64,000 bases of DNA from Comamonadaceae bacterium (GTDB lineage: Bacteria > Pseudomonadota > Gammaproteobacteria > Burkholderiales > Burkholderiaceae_C). Where the stretch lies: the NCBI GenBank assembly GCA_947450695.1, contig CANFWV010000001.1:62001-126000 (forward strand), in the 5' to 3' direction. The notes under the pieces are model-generated. The model had not been told where the DNA came from. It searched no databases and worked only from the letters and a program-made list of their open reading frames with translations. The translations under genes were made by a program, and so were the position numbers. Shown piece by piece: positions 53,708-61,209 of the stretch. Position 1 is the stretch's first letter. Every line of letters starts with the position of its first letter.

Positions 53708-53797
53708 GGAAGGGTGGATGAGCGGTTTAAGTCATACGCCTGGAAAGCGTACGTGGGGTTATACCCACCGCGGGTTCGAATCCCGCCTCTTCCGCCA
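53708..53797 (+). tRNA. tRNA-Ser with anticodon GGA
   Basis: The 90-base sequence folds as a class II tRNA. The acceptor stem GGAAGGG pairs with CTCTTCC (one G-U), discriminator base G is followed by an encoded CCA. The anticodon arm is TACGC-CTGGAAA-GCGTA with anticodon GGA at 53742-53744. A long variable arm (GTGGGGTTATACCCAC) is typical of tRNA-Ser, and the T arm is GCGGG-TTCGAAT-CCCGC. It decodes UCC and UCU. Confidence 0.96.
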
Positions 53798-53845
53798 AAA
53801 TTAGGTTCATGGCCGTCTCCAACGGTCTGAAATGGAACCACTGGA

Positions 53846-53880
53846 AGCCTCGTTCACCTATGGTAACGGGGCTTTTTTTT
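53846..53880 (+). terminator. Intrinsic terminator after tRNA-Ser
   Basis: AGCCTCGTT (53846-53854) pairs with AACGGGGCT (53865-53873) over nine base pairs with one G-U, around a ten-base loop, followed by eight T residues. It ends plus-strand transcription of the tRNA, and probably of the genes before it. Confidence 0.88.
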
Positions 53881-53907
53881 AACCCTTAGAGGCTGTAATT
53901 CGGAAAG

Positions 53908-54507
53908 TTACATCGGCGGCTTGAAGCCGTTTCTACCGACATTGACCCTCAAAACCGTCGGCTTGCCATCTTTCAAAACGGCAGTGATCATGGCAAAAGC
54001 GCCAGGAATCAAAAGTTCTGCATTGGCTGGCTTGAAGGTGACGACAGGCGCAGATTCAGGAACAAAGATCGTTTTCTCACCGTCTTTGTATTTCATGGTC
54101 AGCATTCGAGATTGATCAGTACGAACCAAGTTAACCACCGTCGCGTTGGTCATTGAACTGCCCGGTTGAAGGTCCCAGCCATAGTGTCCTTCGCCTGAGC
54201 CTCGGGCAACTTCTGGAAAAACCAAAACCTCCAAAGCTTCCAAGACTCCATCTGTCCGTGTCAATGTTGCGACTCCTAAATAGGCATTCGGTTCAATCGC
54301 TGTCATTGCAATCGGGTAGACCTCTTGGATAGGAAATTTTTCAGAGATATTCAATTTCAAGACTTCTCCATTTCGCTCCCGAAACGTCAGCGTATCTGCA
54401 TCGATTTTTTCGATGACACCTCGCAGTCGGACTGGGGACTGGGAAAAGGAAATAGCAGTTATCCCAAACAAGCAAATAAAGAGAGCAATGGATCTGATAT
54501 TTTTCAT
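53908..54507 (-). CDS. Exported protein of unknown function (DUF5666-like layout)
   Basis: I do not recognise this 199-residue protein with certainty. It has a Sec signal peptide (MKNIRSIALFICLFGITAIS, then FSQS) and a mature part made mostly of short beta-strands: VRLRGVIEKIDADTLTFRER resembles the repeated OB-like strands of DUF5666-type periplasmic proteins. A second half with VFVPE-like strands (KTIFVPESAPVVTFKPANAE) and GAFAMITAVLKDGKPTVLRV repeats the theme. No cysteines outside the signal region or metal motifs stand out. It is monocistronic, between the tRNA terminator and the monooxygenase gene. Confidence 0.7.
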   Translation of the reverse strand: MKNIRSIALFICLFGITAISFSQSPVRLRGVIEKIDADTLTFRERNGEVLKLNISEKFPIQEVYPIAMTAIEPNAYLGVATLTRTDGVLEALEVLVFPEVARGSGEGHYGWDLQPGSSMTNATVVNLVRTDQSRMLTMKYKDGEKTIFVPESAPVVTFKPANAELLIPGAFAMITAVLKDGKPTVLRVNVGRNGFKPPM

Positions 54508-54573
54508 GGCTAATTCTCAGGTTAAGGGCATAAAACCGGGGGATTAAGTTATGTCGTGTTCAAAAAGAAGCGG

Positions 54574-55716
54574 CTACACGCTCATGTCAACTGACTTTGC
54601 AACGGGCGCCAGCGGCGTTGCCCAAGCATCGTAGCCATAGACCCAGTCGGGGTCAGTGCGTTTGCTCATCCACTGGTTGTGGTGTGAGGTCAGCTGGATT
54701 TTTGAAGTACGCTCCTTGCGGCTGACTTCGAAACGTCGAAACGCGTCTTGGATGTCGGCCGTTTCGTCTAGGCAGCGTGACAGCACCGCAGCATCCTCAA
54801 TCGCCGTAGCGGCACCTTGCGCCATGTAAGGCACCATGGGGTGGCACGCGTCCCCCATCAGCACAGCCCGGCCTTGGCTCCAGCGTGGCAGCGGATCACG
54901 CTCATAGAGCGCCCATTTGTAAACTTCGGGGCAGGCTTGAAGGACGCTCTGCACCTGCGGGTGAAAGCCGGCAAAAGCGGCACGCAGTTGCACCAAGTCG
55001 CCACGCGCTGACCAAGATTCGTTGCGCCACTCAGGCTCGGGCAAGCTGGTCACAAAGTAAACCTCGTCACGCTGGGGCGTGATGTAGTAAATAACAATGT
55101 GACGATCAGGCCCCCACCACTTGGTGCAATCGTCAATCTGCACACCGTTGAGCAATTCAGCCTTGAATGTCGTGCGGTAGGCCACGCGGCCTGTGAACCG
55201 AGGGTCATCGGGTCCCAGCATCCACTCGCGTACCAATGAATGCACGCCGTCGGCACCAATCACTGCATCCACCTGCCGTGTCTGCCCATTCACAAAGCGC
55301 AGTGTGACGCTCGCATCGTTCGCGTTCAAACCGGCGAGTGGCATGTCTAGGTGAATACGCGCCGGATCCACGGCATTGAACAGTGCAGTATGCAAATCAC
55401 CGCGGTGCAACAGCAGGTAGGGTGCGCCATAGCGGTCCTCGAACGCAGCGCCCAGCGGAAGTTCGTATTTCACCGCCCCGGTATCCCACTCACGGTTGTT
55501 CCAAGACTTGGGCTGAAAGGCGATGTCGCGCAGCGTCTGCTCTAGGCCGATCTCGCGCAACACGCGCACAGCGTTGGCGCTCTGTTGGATGCCAGCGCCA
55601 ACGCGGGCGAATTTTTTAGCCTGCTCAAATACCTGTACATCATGGCCGCGCCGTTGCAGTAACGCCGCAGCCGTCAGGCCACCAATACCCGCGCCAATGA
55701 TCGCTATGGTTGACAT
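54574..55716 (-). CDS. FAD-dependent aromatic monooxygenase, NicC/salicylate-hydroxylase-like
   Basis: This 380-residue group A flavoprotein monooxygenase has the FAD motif IIGAGIGGLTAAALLQRRG (residues 6-24), the ADGVHSLVRE segment with the DG motif (about 155-164) and the GD motif GDACHPMVPYMAQGAATAIEDA (about 290-311). Regions such as CTKWWGPDRHIVIYY and DPDWVYGYDAW recall 6-hydroxynicotinate 3-monooxygenase (NicC) of Pseudomonas putida, so decarboxylative hydroxylation of a hydroxylated aromatic acid is likely. The exact substrate is not determined. Two TctC receptor genes lie directly upstream on the same strand, which suggests uptake and breakdown of one aromatic acid. Confidence 0.85.
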   Translation of the reverse strand: MSTIAIIGAGIGGLTAAALLQRRGHDVQVFEQAKKFARVGAGIQQSANAVRVLREIGLEQTLRDIAFQPKSWNNREWDTGAVKYELPLGAAFEDRYGAPYLLLHRGDLHTALFNAVDPARIHLDMPLAGLNANDASVTLRFVNGQTRQVDAVIGADGVHSLVREWMLGPDDPRFTGRVAYRTTFKAELLNGVQIDDCTKWWGPDRHIVIYYITPQRDEVYFVTSLPEPEWRNESWSARGDLVQLRAAFAGFHPQVQSVLQACPEVYKWALYERDPLPRWSQGRAVLMGDACHPMVPYMAQGAATAIEDAAVLSRCLDETADIQDAFRRFEVSRKERTSKIQLTSHHNQWMSKRTDPDWVYGYDAWATPLAPVAKSVDMSV

Positions 55717-55773
55717 AGTGCTGAATTTCTTTCGTCAAAAAATGAAATGAAGGTTGAGATATCAGTGTGAATG

Positions 55774-56754
55774 TCAGTCCATGCGGATATTGGCTTTTTT
55801 CACGACAGGAGCCCACTTCACCATCTCTGAACGAATGAACTCGCCGTACTGCATTTGGGTTTGCGGCACGGGCTCAGCACCAATTTTGAGGAGACGTTCG
55901 CGCACGTCGGGGTCCTTCAGGACGGTGACGATGTCAGCGCTGAGTTTGACCACCACCTCTCTCGGCGTACCCGTCCGAACTGACAGCCCGCCCCAAGTTT
56001 GAGACACGTAACCAGGTACTCCGGATTCGATCACGGTGGGCAGCTTTGGCAACAGCGCAGAGCGCTCCTTGGTAGAAATAGCCAGGGCGCGCAATCGGCC
56101 TGACTGTATGTGCTGAAGCGCGCTGGGGATGTCGCTGAACATCATGTCAAGGCGCCCACCCATCACGTCCAAGATGGCTGGGCCATTACCCTTGTACGGC
56201 ACGTCAGTCAGATTGATACCCGCATCCATCTCAAAGAGTTCACCAGCCAAGTGCGCACCGCCGCCCTGCCCTGAGTGGCCATAGGTCAGGGTGCCAGGTG
56301 CGGCTTTGGCCCGCGACACCAGGTCGGCCACCGACTTGATCGGCGATGCCGCATTGACGACCAAAATGATCGGGTAAACCGCTGCCAGCGACAGCGGGAT
56401 GAAGTCTTTCTCGATGTCGTAAGTGAGGTTGGTTTTGATGCTCGGCAGCACCGTGTGATGAATCACCGAGAACAGCAGTGTGTAGCCGTCGGACGGCGCC
56501 CGAAGCGCGGTTTCTGCCGCGATGATGCCGCTGGCACCTGTGCGATTCTCAATCATCACCGACTGCTTCCACAGCTCCGACAGCTTTTGAGACATGATGC
56601 GGGCAGTCTGGTCGATCGGACCACCCGGCGGGAATGGAACCAAAATGCGCACGGGCTGCTTAGTCGGAAAGGTGTCTGACTGAGCTTTAAGGCCAGAGGC
56701 GGCAAGCACTGCAGCAGCGGCAGTAATGAGTTGATGGCGGCGGGAAATAGTCAT
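55774..56754 (-). CDS. Bug/TctC family tripartite tricarboxylate transporter receptor
   Basis: This 326-residue periplasmic solute-binding protein starts at 56754 (MTISRRHQLITAAAAVLAAS) with a twin-arginine-like signal. It has the family core PVRILVPFPPGGPIDQTARI (about 35-54), ENRTGASGIIAAE, YGHSGQGGGAHLAGELF and VPYKGNGPAILDVMGG. Bug proteins bind carboxylated compounds, commonly aromatic or tricarboxylic acids, often without neighbouring TctAB permeases, as here. It lies between the NicC-like monooxygenase and a second, paralogous receptor. Confidence 0.9.
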   Translation of the reverse strand: MTISRRHQLITAAAAVLAASGLKAQSDTFPTKQPVRILVPFPPGGPIDQTARIMSQKLSELWKQSVMIENRTGASGIIAAETALRAPSDGYTLLFSVIHHTVLPSIKTNLTYDIEKDFIPLSLAAVYPIILVVNAASPIKSVADLVSRAKAAPGTLTYGHSGQGGGAHLAGELFEMDAGINLTDVPYKGNGPAILDVMGGRLDMMFSDIPSALQHIQSGRLRALAISTKERSALLPKLPTVIESGVPGYVSQTWGGLSVRTGTPREVVVKLSADIVTVLKDPDVRERLLKIGAEPVPQTQMQYGEFIRSEMVKWAPVVKKANIRMD

Positions 56755-56844
56755 GATTTTTCTCTGTCGCAATAAGAAGAGCAAGAGATGGAAACGCAAA
56801 AATTTGACGGCTTGGGGTCACCAACACCCCTGTCAGGACATCGA

Positions 56845-57825
56845 TCAGTCCAACTGCGCACCTGAATCTTTCACGATCTTGGCCCAACGTACCAAGTCCT
56901 CGCTGATCAATGAGGCGAGCTGTTCAGGTGTTCCGGGCGCCGACTCCACACCCAAACCGACTAAACGCTCCCTCATCTCCGGGTTGTCCATCAGCTTGAT
57001 AATTTCGGCGTTGAGCTTCGTGACAATCTCTTTGGGTGTTCCGGCTGGCACAAACAAACCGTACCAAGCATTGGCATAGAGCCCGGGAATGGTCTCGGCC
57101 AAGGTCGGCATGTCAGGCGCGAGCTGCGTGCGCTTTTCGGTGCAAGCCCCAAGCGCGCGCAGTTGACCGCTGCGAACAAAAGGCATTAAGCCAGCCAAAC
57201 TGCCGAAGGTCATGGGCACTTGACCGGCAACGACATCTGTAGCCGCCTGAGCAGCGCCACGGTAAGGAACGTGAACGATGTCGATCCCAGCGGCATTTTT
57301 CAGCATCTCGCCCAGCAGGTGGTTCACTGTGCCGTTTCCAGCAGACGCGTAATTGAACTTGCCTGGACTGGCTTTGGCGAGCGCCACTAACTCGCGCAGA
57401 TTTTTGGCCGGAACAGACGGGTTGACCGCGAGCATGTAGGGCGCAACGCCCACCACCATGACGGGATCAAAATCTTTGACCGGGTCGAACGGCACCTTCC
57501 GGTAGAGAAATGGATTGATGGTTTGCACACTTTGTGCGTTCAACAGCAAGGTATGGCCGTCTTTGGGCTGCCGCGCCACGTAGGCCGTACCGAGATTACC
57601 GCCAGCGCCCTGCCTGTTTTCAACGATGACGGGTCCCCCGATAACGGCGGACAGACGTTGCGCGAGCGCTCGTCCGATCACGTCATTAGCACCGCCCGGC
57701 GCTTGAGGCACAACGATGGTGATGACCTTGGAGGGGTAAGGATCTGCCGCACGGGCCGGACCACTCCAAATAAAAGGCGCGGCCAGCGAAGCCGCACCGG
57801 CGATGATTTGTCGTCTAGTTGTCAT
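56845..57825 (-). CDS. Bug/TctC family tripartite tricarboxylate transporter receptor
   Basis: This second 326-residue Bug-type receptor starts MTTRRQIIAGAASLAAPFIW with a twin-arginine signal. Core segments are VITIVVPQAPGGANDVIGRA, ENRQGAGGNLGTAYVA, NYASAGNGTVNHLLGEML and VPYRGAAQAATDVVAG. It differs enough from its neighbour to bind another ligand. It begins 69 bases after the sox-linked flavoprotein gene, a longer gap than within the sox operon, so a separate promoter is possible; I could not identify one. Confidence 0.9.
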   Translation of the reverse strand: MTTRRQIIAGAASLAAPFIWSGPARAADPYPSKVITIVVPQAPGGANDVIGRALAQRLSAVIGGPVIVENRQGAGGNLGTAYVARQPKDGHTLLLNAQSVQTINPFLYRKVPFDPVKDFDPVMVVGVAPYMLAVNPSVPAKNLRELVALAKASPGKFNYASAGNGTVNHLLGEMLKNAAGIDIVHVPYRGAAQAATDVVAGQVPMTFGSLAGLMPFVRSGQLRALGACTEKRTQLAPDMPTLAETIPGLYANAWYGLFVPAGTPKEIVTKLNAEIIKLMDNPEMRERLVGLGVESAPGTPEQLASLISEDLVRWAKIVKDSGAQLD

Positions 57826-57894
57826 GCTTTGTCTCCGGCGTCAGCTTGGGCTGAACTCGTGGTGAATAAAAATCACAAACTCAATCATATGGTT

Positions 57895-59193
57895 TTAGCG
57901 CAAGCTATCGGCCCAGATATTCCGCGCCCAGTCCCAAGCGTAGAGACCTTCAAGTTCGGTCGGAGCCGGCGACACCCCGCCCGACCCGGCCACCGTTTTA
58001 AAAGTTTTTTCAGCCGCACTGTATTGATGAACACTAGCGACGTGAACCACACGCGTGGCATCGACAAAGCTATAGCAAGTGTTAGTCAAGACAGGTTCTG
58101 GGTTGACCTCGAAACCGCGCAACTCAGCCACAATAGCGGCCGCAGCCACTTTGGCATGTTGATTGGCCATATGACCAGACTTTGGCATGAGCGCTGCGTT
58201 TTGAGTTGAATCACCAATGATGTGAATATCTTTAGCAGCGGTTGATTCGAAATTTAAAAAATTGACCTGCGCCCAACGCTTGTTTGAATTGGCCAGTCCC
58301 GCCTGCACGACGATTTCGCTTGCACGCATACGAGGCAAAACATTCAAGACATCGGCGCGAGCAGAATCTTGAATATCAAATTTGAGCGTCTTAGCCGCAG
58401 CATCGACTCGCAACAGATTGTGTGATGAACGGTATTCGACCATTCCAGGGTACAAATCTGTCCAAGCCTTTTTAAATAAGCCGGGTTTTGACACCACATC
58501 TTCATTGGCATCAAGAATCAACACTTTTGATTTGGGCTTTTTTTGCTTGAAATAAGCGGCCACCTGACAGGCTCTTTCATACGGACCGGGCGGGCATCTG
58601 AACGGTGCCTCTGGAATGCTGATGGCGAACACGCCGCCATCAGGCATCTGCTGCAGTTGCTTTTGCAAGGCTAGGGTCTCGGGGCCCGCCTTCCAAGCTT
58701 GTAAGGTGACACCGGCTTGATTCGCGTGCACCAAGCCTTCAATGCTGTCCATCATCAGATCCACCCCGGGCGACAACACCAATTTGTCGTAGGCGATTTT
58801 TTTGCCGAACCTTAATTTCACGATTTTTTGGACCGGATCGATCGACGCCACCCAGTCCTGGATGAAAGCAACACCATGCTGCTTTTTCAAGTCGTCATAC
58901 GGCACAGTTAACTCAGAGAGCTTTTGTGAGCCACCCAGTACCAAGTTAGACAACGGGCAAGAAATAAAAAATGGATCGGGTTCAATCAGCGTGACTTGTG
59001 CGTTGTAGTCCGAAAACATACGAATATATTTCGCTGCCGTCGCGCCGCCAAAACCCGCACCAACGACCACCACGCGGGCGGTTTGAAGATCAGCACGAAC
59101 CAGACTCGGAAATGCCACACCGCCGGCTAAAAGGGTGGCGGTGCAATTTAAAAAATGGCGGCGATGCATGGTGGCCTTTGTATGATTTTTCAT
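57895..59193 (-). CDS. Flavocytochrome c sulfide dehydrogenase-type flavoprotein (SoxF/FccB-like)
   Basis: This 432-residue periplasmic flavoprotein has a twin-arginine signal (RRHFLNCTATLLAGG), the FAD motif VVVGAGFGGATAAKYI (about 42-57) and the FCSD C-terminal domain (NTCYSFVD). In Allochromatium FccB, Cys42 binds FAD and Cys161/Cys337 form the redox disulfide. Here the FAD cysteine is present in FFISCPLSN (Cys79) and Cys161 in APFRCPPGPYERACQ (Cys200), but the GWCPV site reads RWAQV (Ala308), so the second redox cysteine is missing. FccB oxidises sulfide, and SoxF raises Sox activity; with this change the role may differ. It overlaps the soxA stop (ATGA). No FccA cytochrome gene is present. 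Confidence 0.88.
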   Translation of the reverse strand: MKNHTKATMHRRHFLNCTATLLAGGVAFPSLVRADLQTARVVVVGAGFGGATAAKYIRMFSDYNAQVTLIEPDPFFISCPLSNLVLGGSQKLSELTVPYDDLKKQHGVAFIQDWVASIDPVQKIVKLRFGKKIAYDKLVLSPGVDLMMDSIEGLVHANQAGVTLQAWKAGPETLALQKQLQQMPDGGVFAISIPEAPFRCPPGPYERACQVAAYFKQKKPKSKVLILDANEDVVSKPGLFKKAWTDLYPGMVEYRSSHNLLRVDAAAKTLKFDIQDSARADVLNVLPRMRASEIVVQAGLANSNKRWAQVNFLNFESTAAKDIHIIGDSTQNAALMPKSGHMANQHAKVAAAAIVAELRGFEVNPEPVLTNTCYSFVDATRVVHVASVHQYSAAEKTFKTVAGSGGVSPAPTELEGLYAWDWARNIWADSLR

Positions 59194-59999
59194 GGCCTGA
59201 CGCCAGGGCTCTCAACCGGCATACCGCGGGCACGCCATGCTAAAAATAGTTCAAGCGAGAGCAACTCTTTGGAGCCAAAAGCAAAAGGCTCGGCACGAAC
59301 ACCCGTCAGACAATTACGCAAGCGCCGCTCCAAAGAGCCAACAGACTGCCACTCAAGACGATAAATTGGGTAGGCGGTTGGATGCGCTTGTGGAATTAAA
59401 TTACCAGCCAACTTTTGACCTGATCGCTCAGCGTGGCACTGTGCACAGGACAGATTCAACTGGCCGAGCCGCTGATGAAACAAACGTTCTCCGGCCTCTA
59501 GCTGCGCAGCGTTTGCCGTATCTCGCGAAACCGTGATCGGCATGCCTTTAGACTGAGTTGCCACAAACGCTGACAGCGATAAAAGGAGTTTGCTTTCAGA
59601 CGGCAATGCCAAAGCGCCTTGGTGTTCGGTACGGCACTGGTTGATGCGGCCTTCAAGATTCAACAGGGATCGGCCCGAAGTGCTCAACTTAGGAAAGCCC
59701 GCAGCAACGCCTTTCATTGACATCGTGGCATCACCGTGGCACGACGCGCAAGATTTATTTTTATGGCCTGCTGCTTCCTGCCATAGCACCTGACCATCCA
59801 GCACGGCGAAGTTGGCCGGGTTTGACAGTGGGTCGTCTTGCATGGCCTTTGTATCAATCGACATGAGCTCGTAACTTGATTGCCGATCGCGGCCGACAGG
59901 ATCAGCCTTCACCAAAGTGCCTATGCATACGACGGCAACAACACTGCAGCACAGAAGGACTCTAGCGACAAAGCTCATTAAATCGGCCAGGTCATTCAC
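59190..59999 (-). CDS. soxA: Sulfur oxidation c-type cytochrome SoxA
   Basis: This 269-residue dihaem cytochrome is the SoxA subunit of SoxXA, which couples a sulfur substrate to the carrier cysteine of SoxYZ. A signal peptide (VARVLLCCSVVAVVCIGTLV) leads into the family core. Two haem motifs are present, CASCHG (84-88) and CAQCHA (185-189). The conserved cysteine haem ligand, which becomes a persulfide in known SoxA, is in LRNCLTGVRAEPF (Cys230). The GTG at 59999 overlaps the soxZ stop; ATG at 59978 is an alternative that starts directly at the signal peptide. Confidence 0.93.
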   Translation of the reverse strand: MNDLADLMSFVARVLLCCSVVAVVCIGTLVKADPVGRDRQSSYELMSIDTKAMQDDPLSNPANFAVLDGQVLWQEAAGHKNKSCASCHGDATMSMKGVAAGFPKLSTSGRSLLNLEGRINQCRTEHQGALALPSESKLLLSLSAFVATQSKGMPITVSRDTANAAQLEAGERLFHQRLGQLNLSCAQCHAERSGQKLAGNLIPQAHPTAYPIYRLEWQSVGSLERRLRNCLTGVRAEPFAFGSKELLSLELFLAWRARGMPVESPGVRP

Positions 60000-60325
60000 G
60001 TCACCACAAGTTTGCCGGACGTGCTTGAAGCGTAGTCATTGTCCCCAGACCAATTAAAGTCGAGCGTGCCGCTTTCGGTCGCCACGGTAGAGAAAATAAT
60101 CATCGGATTGGCACCCATCGCCGGATGCAATTCAACCCGAAAGACTTCAACACCGTTATAGGTACAACGAAAATCTCGAATGATGTCTCGCGGCACACGT
60201 TGTCCTGTTTCAGTATGTCGAAAACCGGATTCCATATCGTGCTGAACGATGATGCGGATTTCAATAATGTCACCCTTTTTGGCGCTTGCAGGCATGGTGA
60301 CTAAAGTTCGAGATGTCTTGCTCAC
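59996..60325 (-). CDS. soxZ: Thiosulfate oxidation carrier complex protein SoxZ
   Basis: SoxZ is the small beta-sandwich partner of SoxY in the sulfur carrier complex. The 109-residue protein shows the family segments KKGDIIEIRIIVQHDMESGF (about 16-35), VPRDIIRDFRCTYNGVEVFR and FSTVATESGTLDFNWSGDN. It has no signal peptide, as usual; SoxZ is exported with SoxY. It starts three bases after soxY and overlaps soxA. All expected regions are present and the length is normal. Confidence 0.94.
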   Translation of the reverse strand: MSKTSRTLVTMPASAKKGDIIEIRIIVQHDMESGFRHTETGQRVPRDIIRDFRCTYNGVEVFRVELHPAMGANPMIIFSTVATESGTLDFNWSGDNDYASSTSGKLVVT

Positions 60326-60328
60326 TTT

Positions 60329-60772
60329 TTACACCTCGGCACAGGCGGCTATCGTGACCAGAGTCGACGCATCACCTTGCCAAAAAGAACCATCGCTCAT
60401 CTGCGCGATGGCCACAATACGCTGCGAATCACCCAAACGGATTCGCGTTGTGACGGCCGCTCGACCGGAGCGCGATGACAAATAGAAACTCACAACATTG
60501 GGCAAAGGATTACCTTCAGCCACGATATGAATCGCTTGCACGTGATCCGCCTTCGTCATGGAGCTCTCAACAGAGACCTTCATCGTGACAAGATTACCGT
60601 TTTCAACCAGCGGTGGAATCACCAAAGTAACGCGCCCCGTAGAGGCTTTTTTACCGCCAAGAATTTTGTCAACAGCCAGTGCGGCGTCAGCAACCGTAGC
60701 GAGTGCGCTAAACGATGGCAGAGCTCCCGCCGCCGCTGCACTGAGTACAAATGCTCTTCGCTTTATCGTCAT
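60329..60772 (-). CDS. soxY: SoxY-type sulfur carrier protein with atypical C-terminus
   Basis: This 147-residue protein has a twin-arginine signal (KRRAFVLSAAAAGALP) and the SoxY beta-sandwich (TLVIPPLVENGNLVTMKVSV, HIVAEGNPLPNVVSFYLSS). In SoxY the substrate is carried on a cysteine in a flexible C-terminal GGCGG tail. Here the tail reads TIAACAEV: a cysteine is kept, four residues from the end rather than three, but the glycines are gone. It may still carry sulfur or another group, with different partner recognition. Its ATG overlaps the soxX stop and soxZ follows at once. Confidence 0.88.
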   Translation of the reverse strand: MTIKRRAFVLSAAAAGALPSFSALATVADAALAVDKILGGKKASTGRVTLVIPPLVENGNLVTMKVSVESSMTKADHVQAIHIVAEGNPLPNVVSFYLSSRSGRAAVTTRIRLGDSQRIVAIAQMSDGSFWQGDASTLVTIAACAEV

Positions 60773-61209
60773 GGTTTCAAGCTCACTAAAAAAGCGACAA
60801 CATCTTCAATTTCTTGCGCAGTCAAGATGGTCTTGCCTGCAAACTGCGGCGCCACTCGCGTGAGACCATCAGAGCGAAAATAGGAGGGCATGATCGTATC
60901 TGGATTGAACCGACTTGCATCGACAATACGCGCGCGTAACTGAGCGGGCGACAACTGCGCAGCGCTTGCAGCAAGATCAGGCGCCAGCGTGCCCTGAAAA
61001 CGCTCTTCGGGAAACGGGCCACTGTGACACAAGAGACATAAACCATCTTGCCGACTCACAACAATGGCACGCCCACGCATTAGGTTACCAGCATGCCCGG
61101 ACAACGAGATAACAATTTGATCAGCGACAAATGTCTGCGCAAAAAGGGGGCAGGGAGTAGCAAACCAAAAACCGACCGCTAACAAAAAACCAGCCCCCCG
61201 ACCCGTCAT
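60769..61209 (-). CDS. soxX: Sulfur oxidation c-type cytochrome SoxX
   Basis: SoxX is the monohaem partner of SoxA and receives its electrons. The 146-residue protein has a signal peptide (GFLLAVGFWFATPCPLFAQT), the haem motif CLLCH (58-62) and the distinctive SGPFPEERFQGTLAPDLA that follows it. The axial methionine region is TIMPSYFRSDGLTRVAP (about 106) and LTAQEIEDVVAFL ends the protein. Its ATG overlaps the stop of the molybdenum hydroxylase large subunit (ATGA), and its stop overlaps soxY. Sequence identity to SoxX is clear, not just a generic cytochrome c. Confidence 0.93.
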   Translation of the reverse strand: MTGRGAGFLLAVGFWFATPCPLFAQTFVADQIVISLSGHAGNLMRGRAIVVSRQDGLCLLCHSGPFPEERFQGTLAPDLAASAAQLSPAQLRARIVDASRFNPDTIMPSYFRSDGLTRVAPQFAGKTILTAQEIEDVVAFLVSLKP

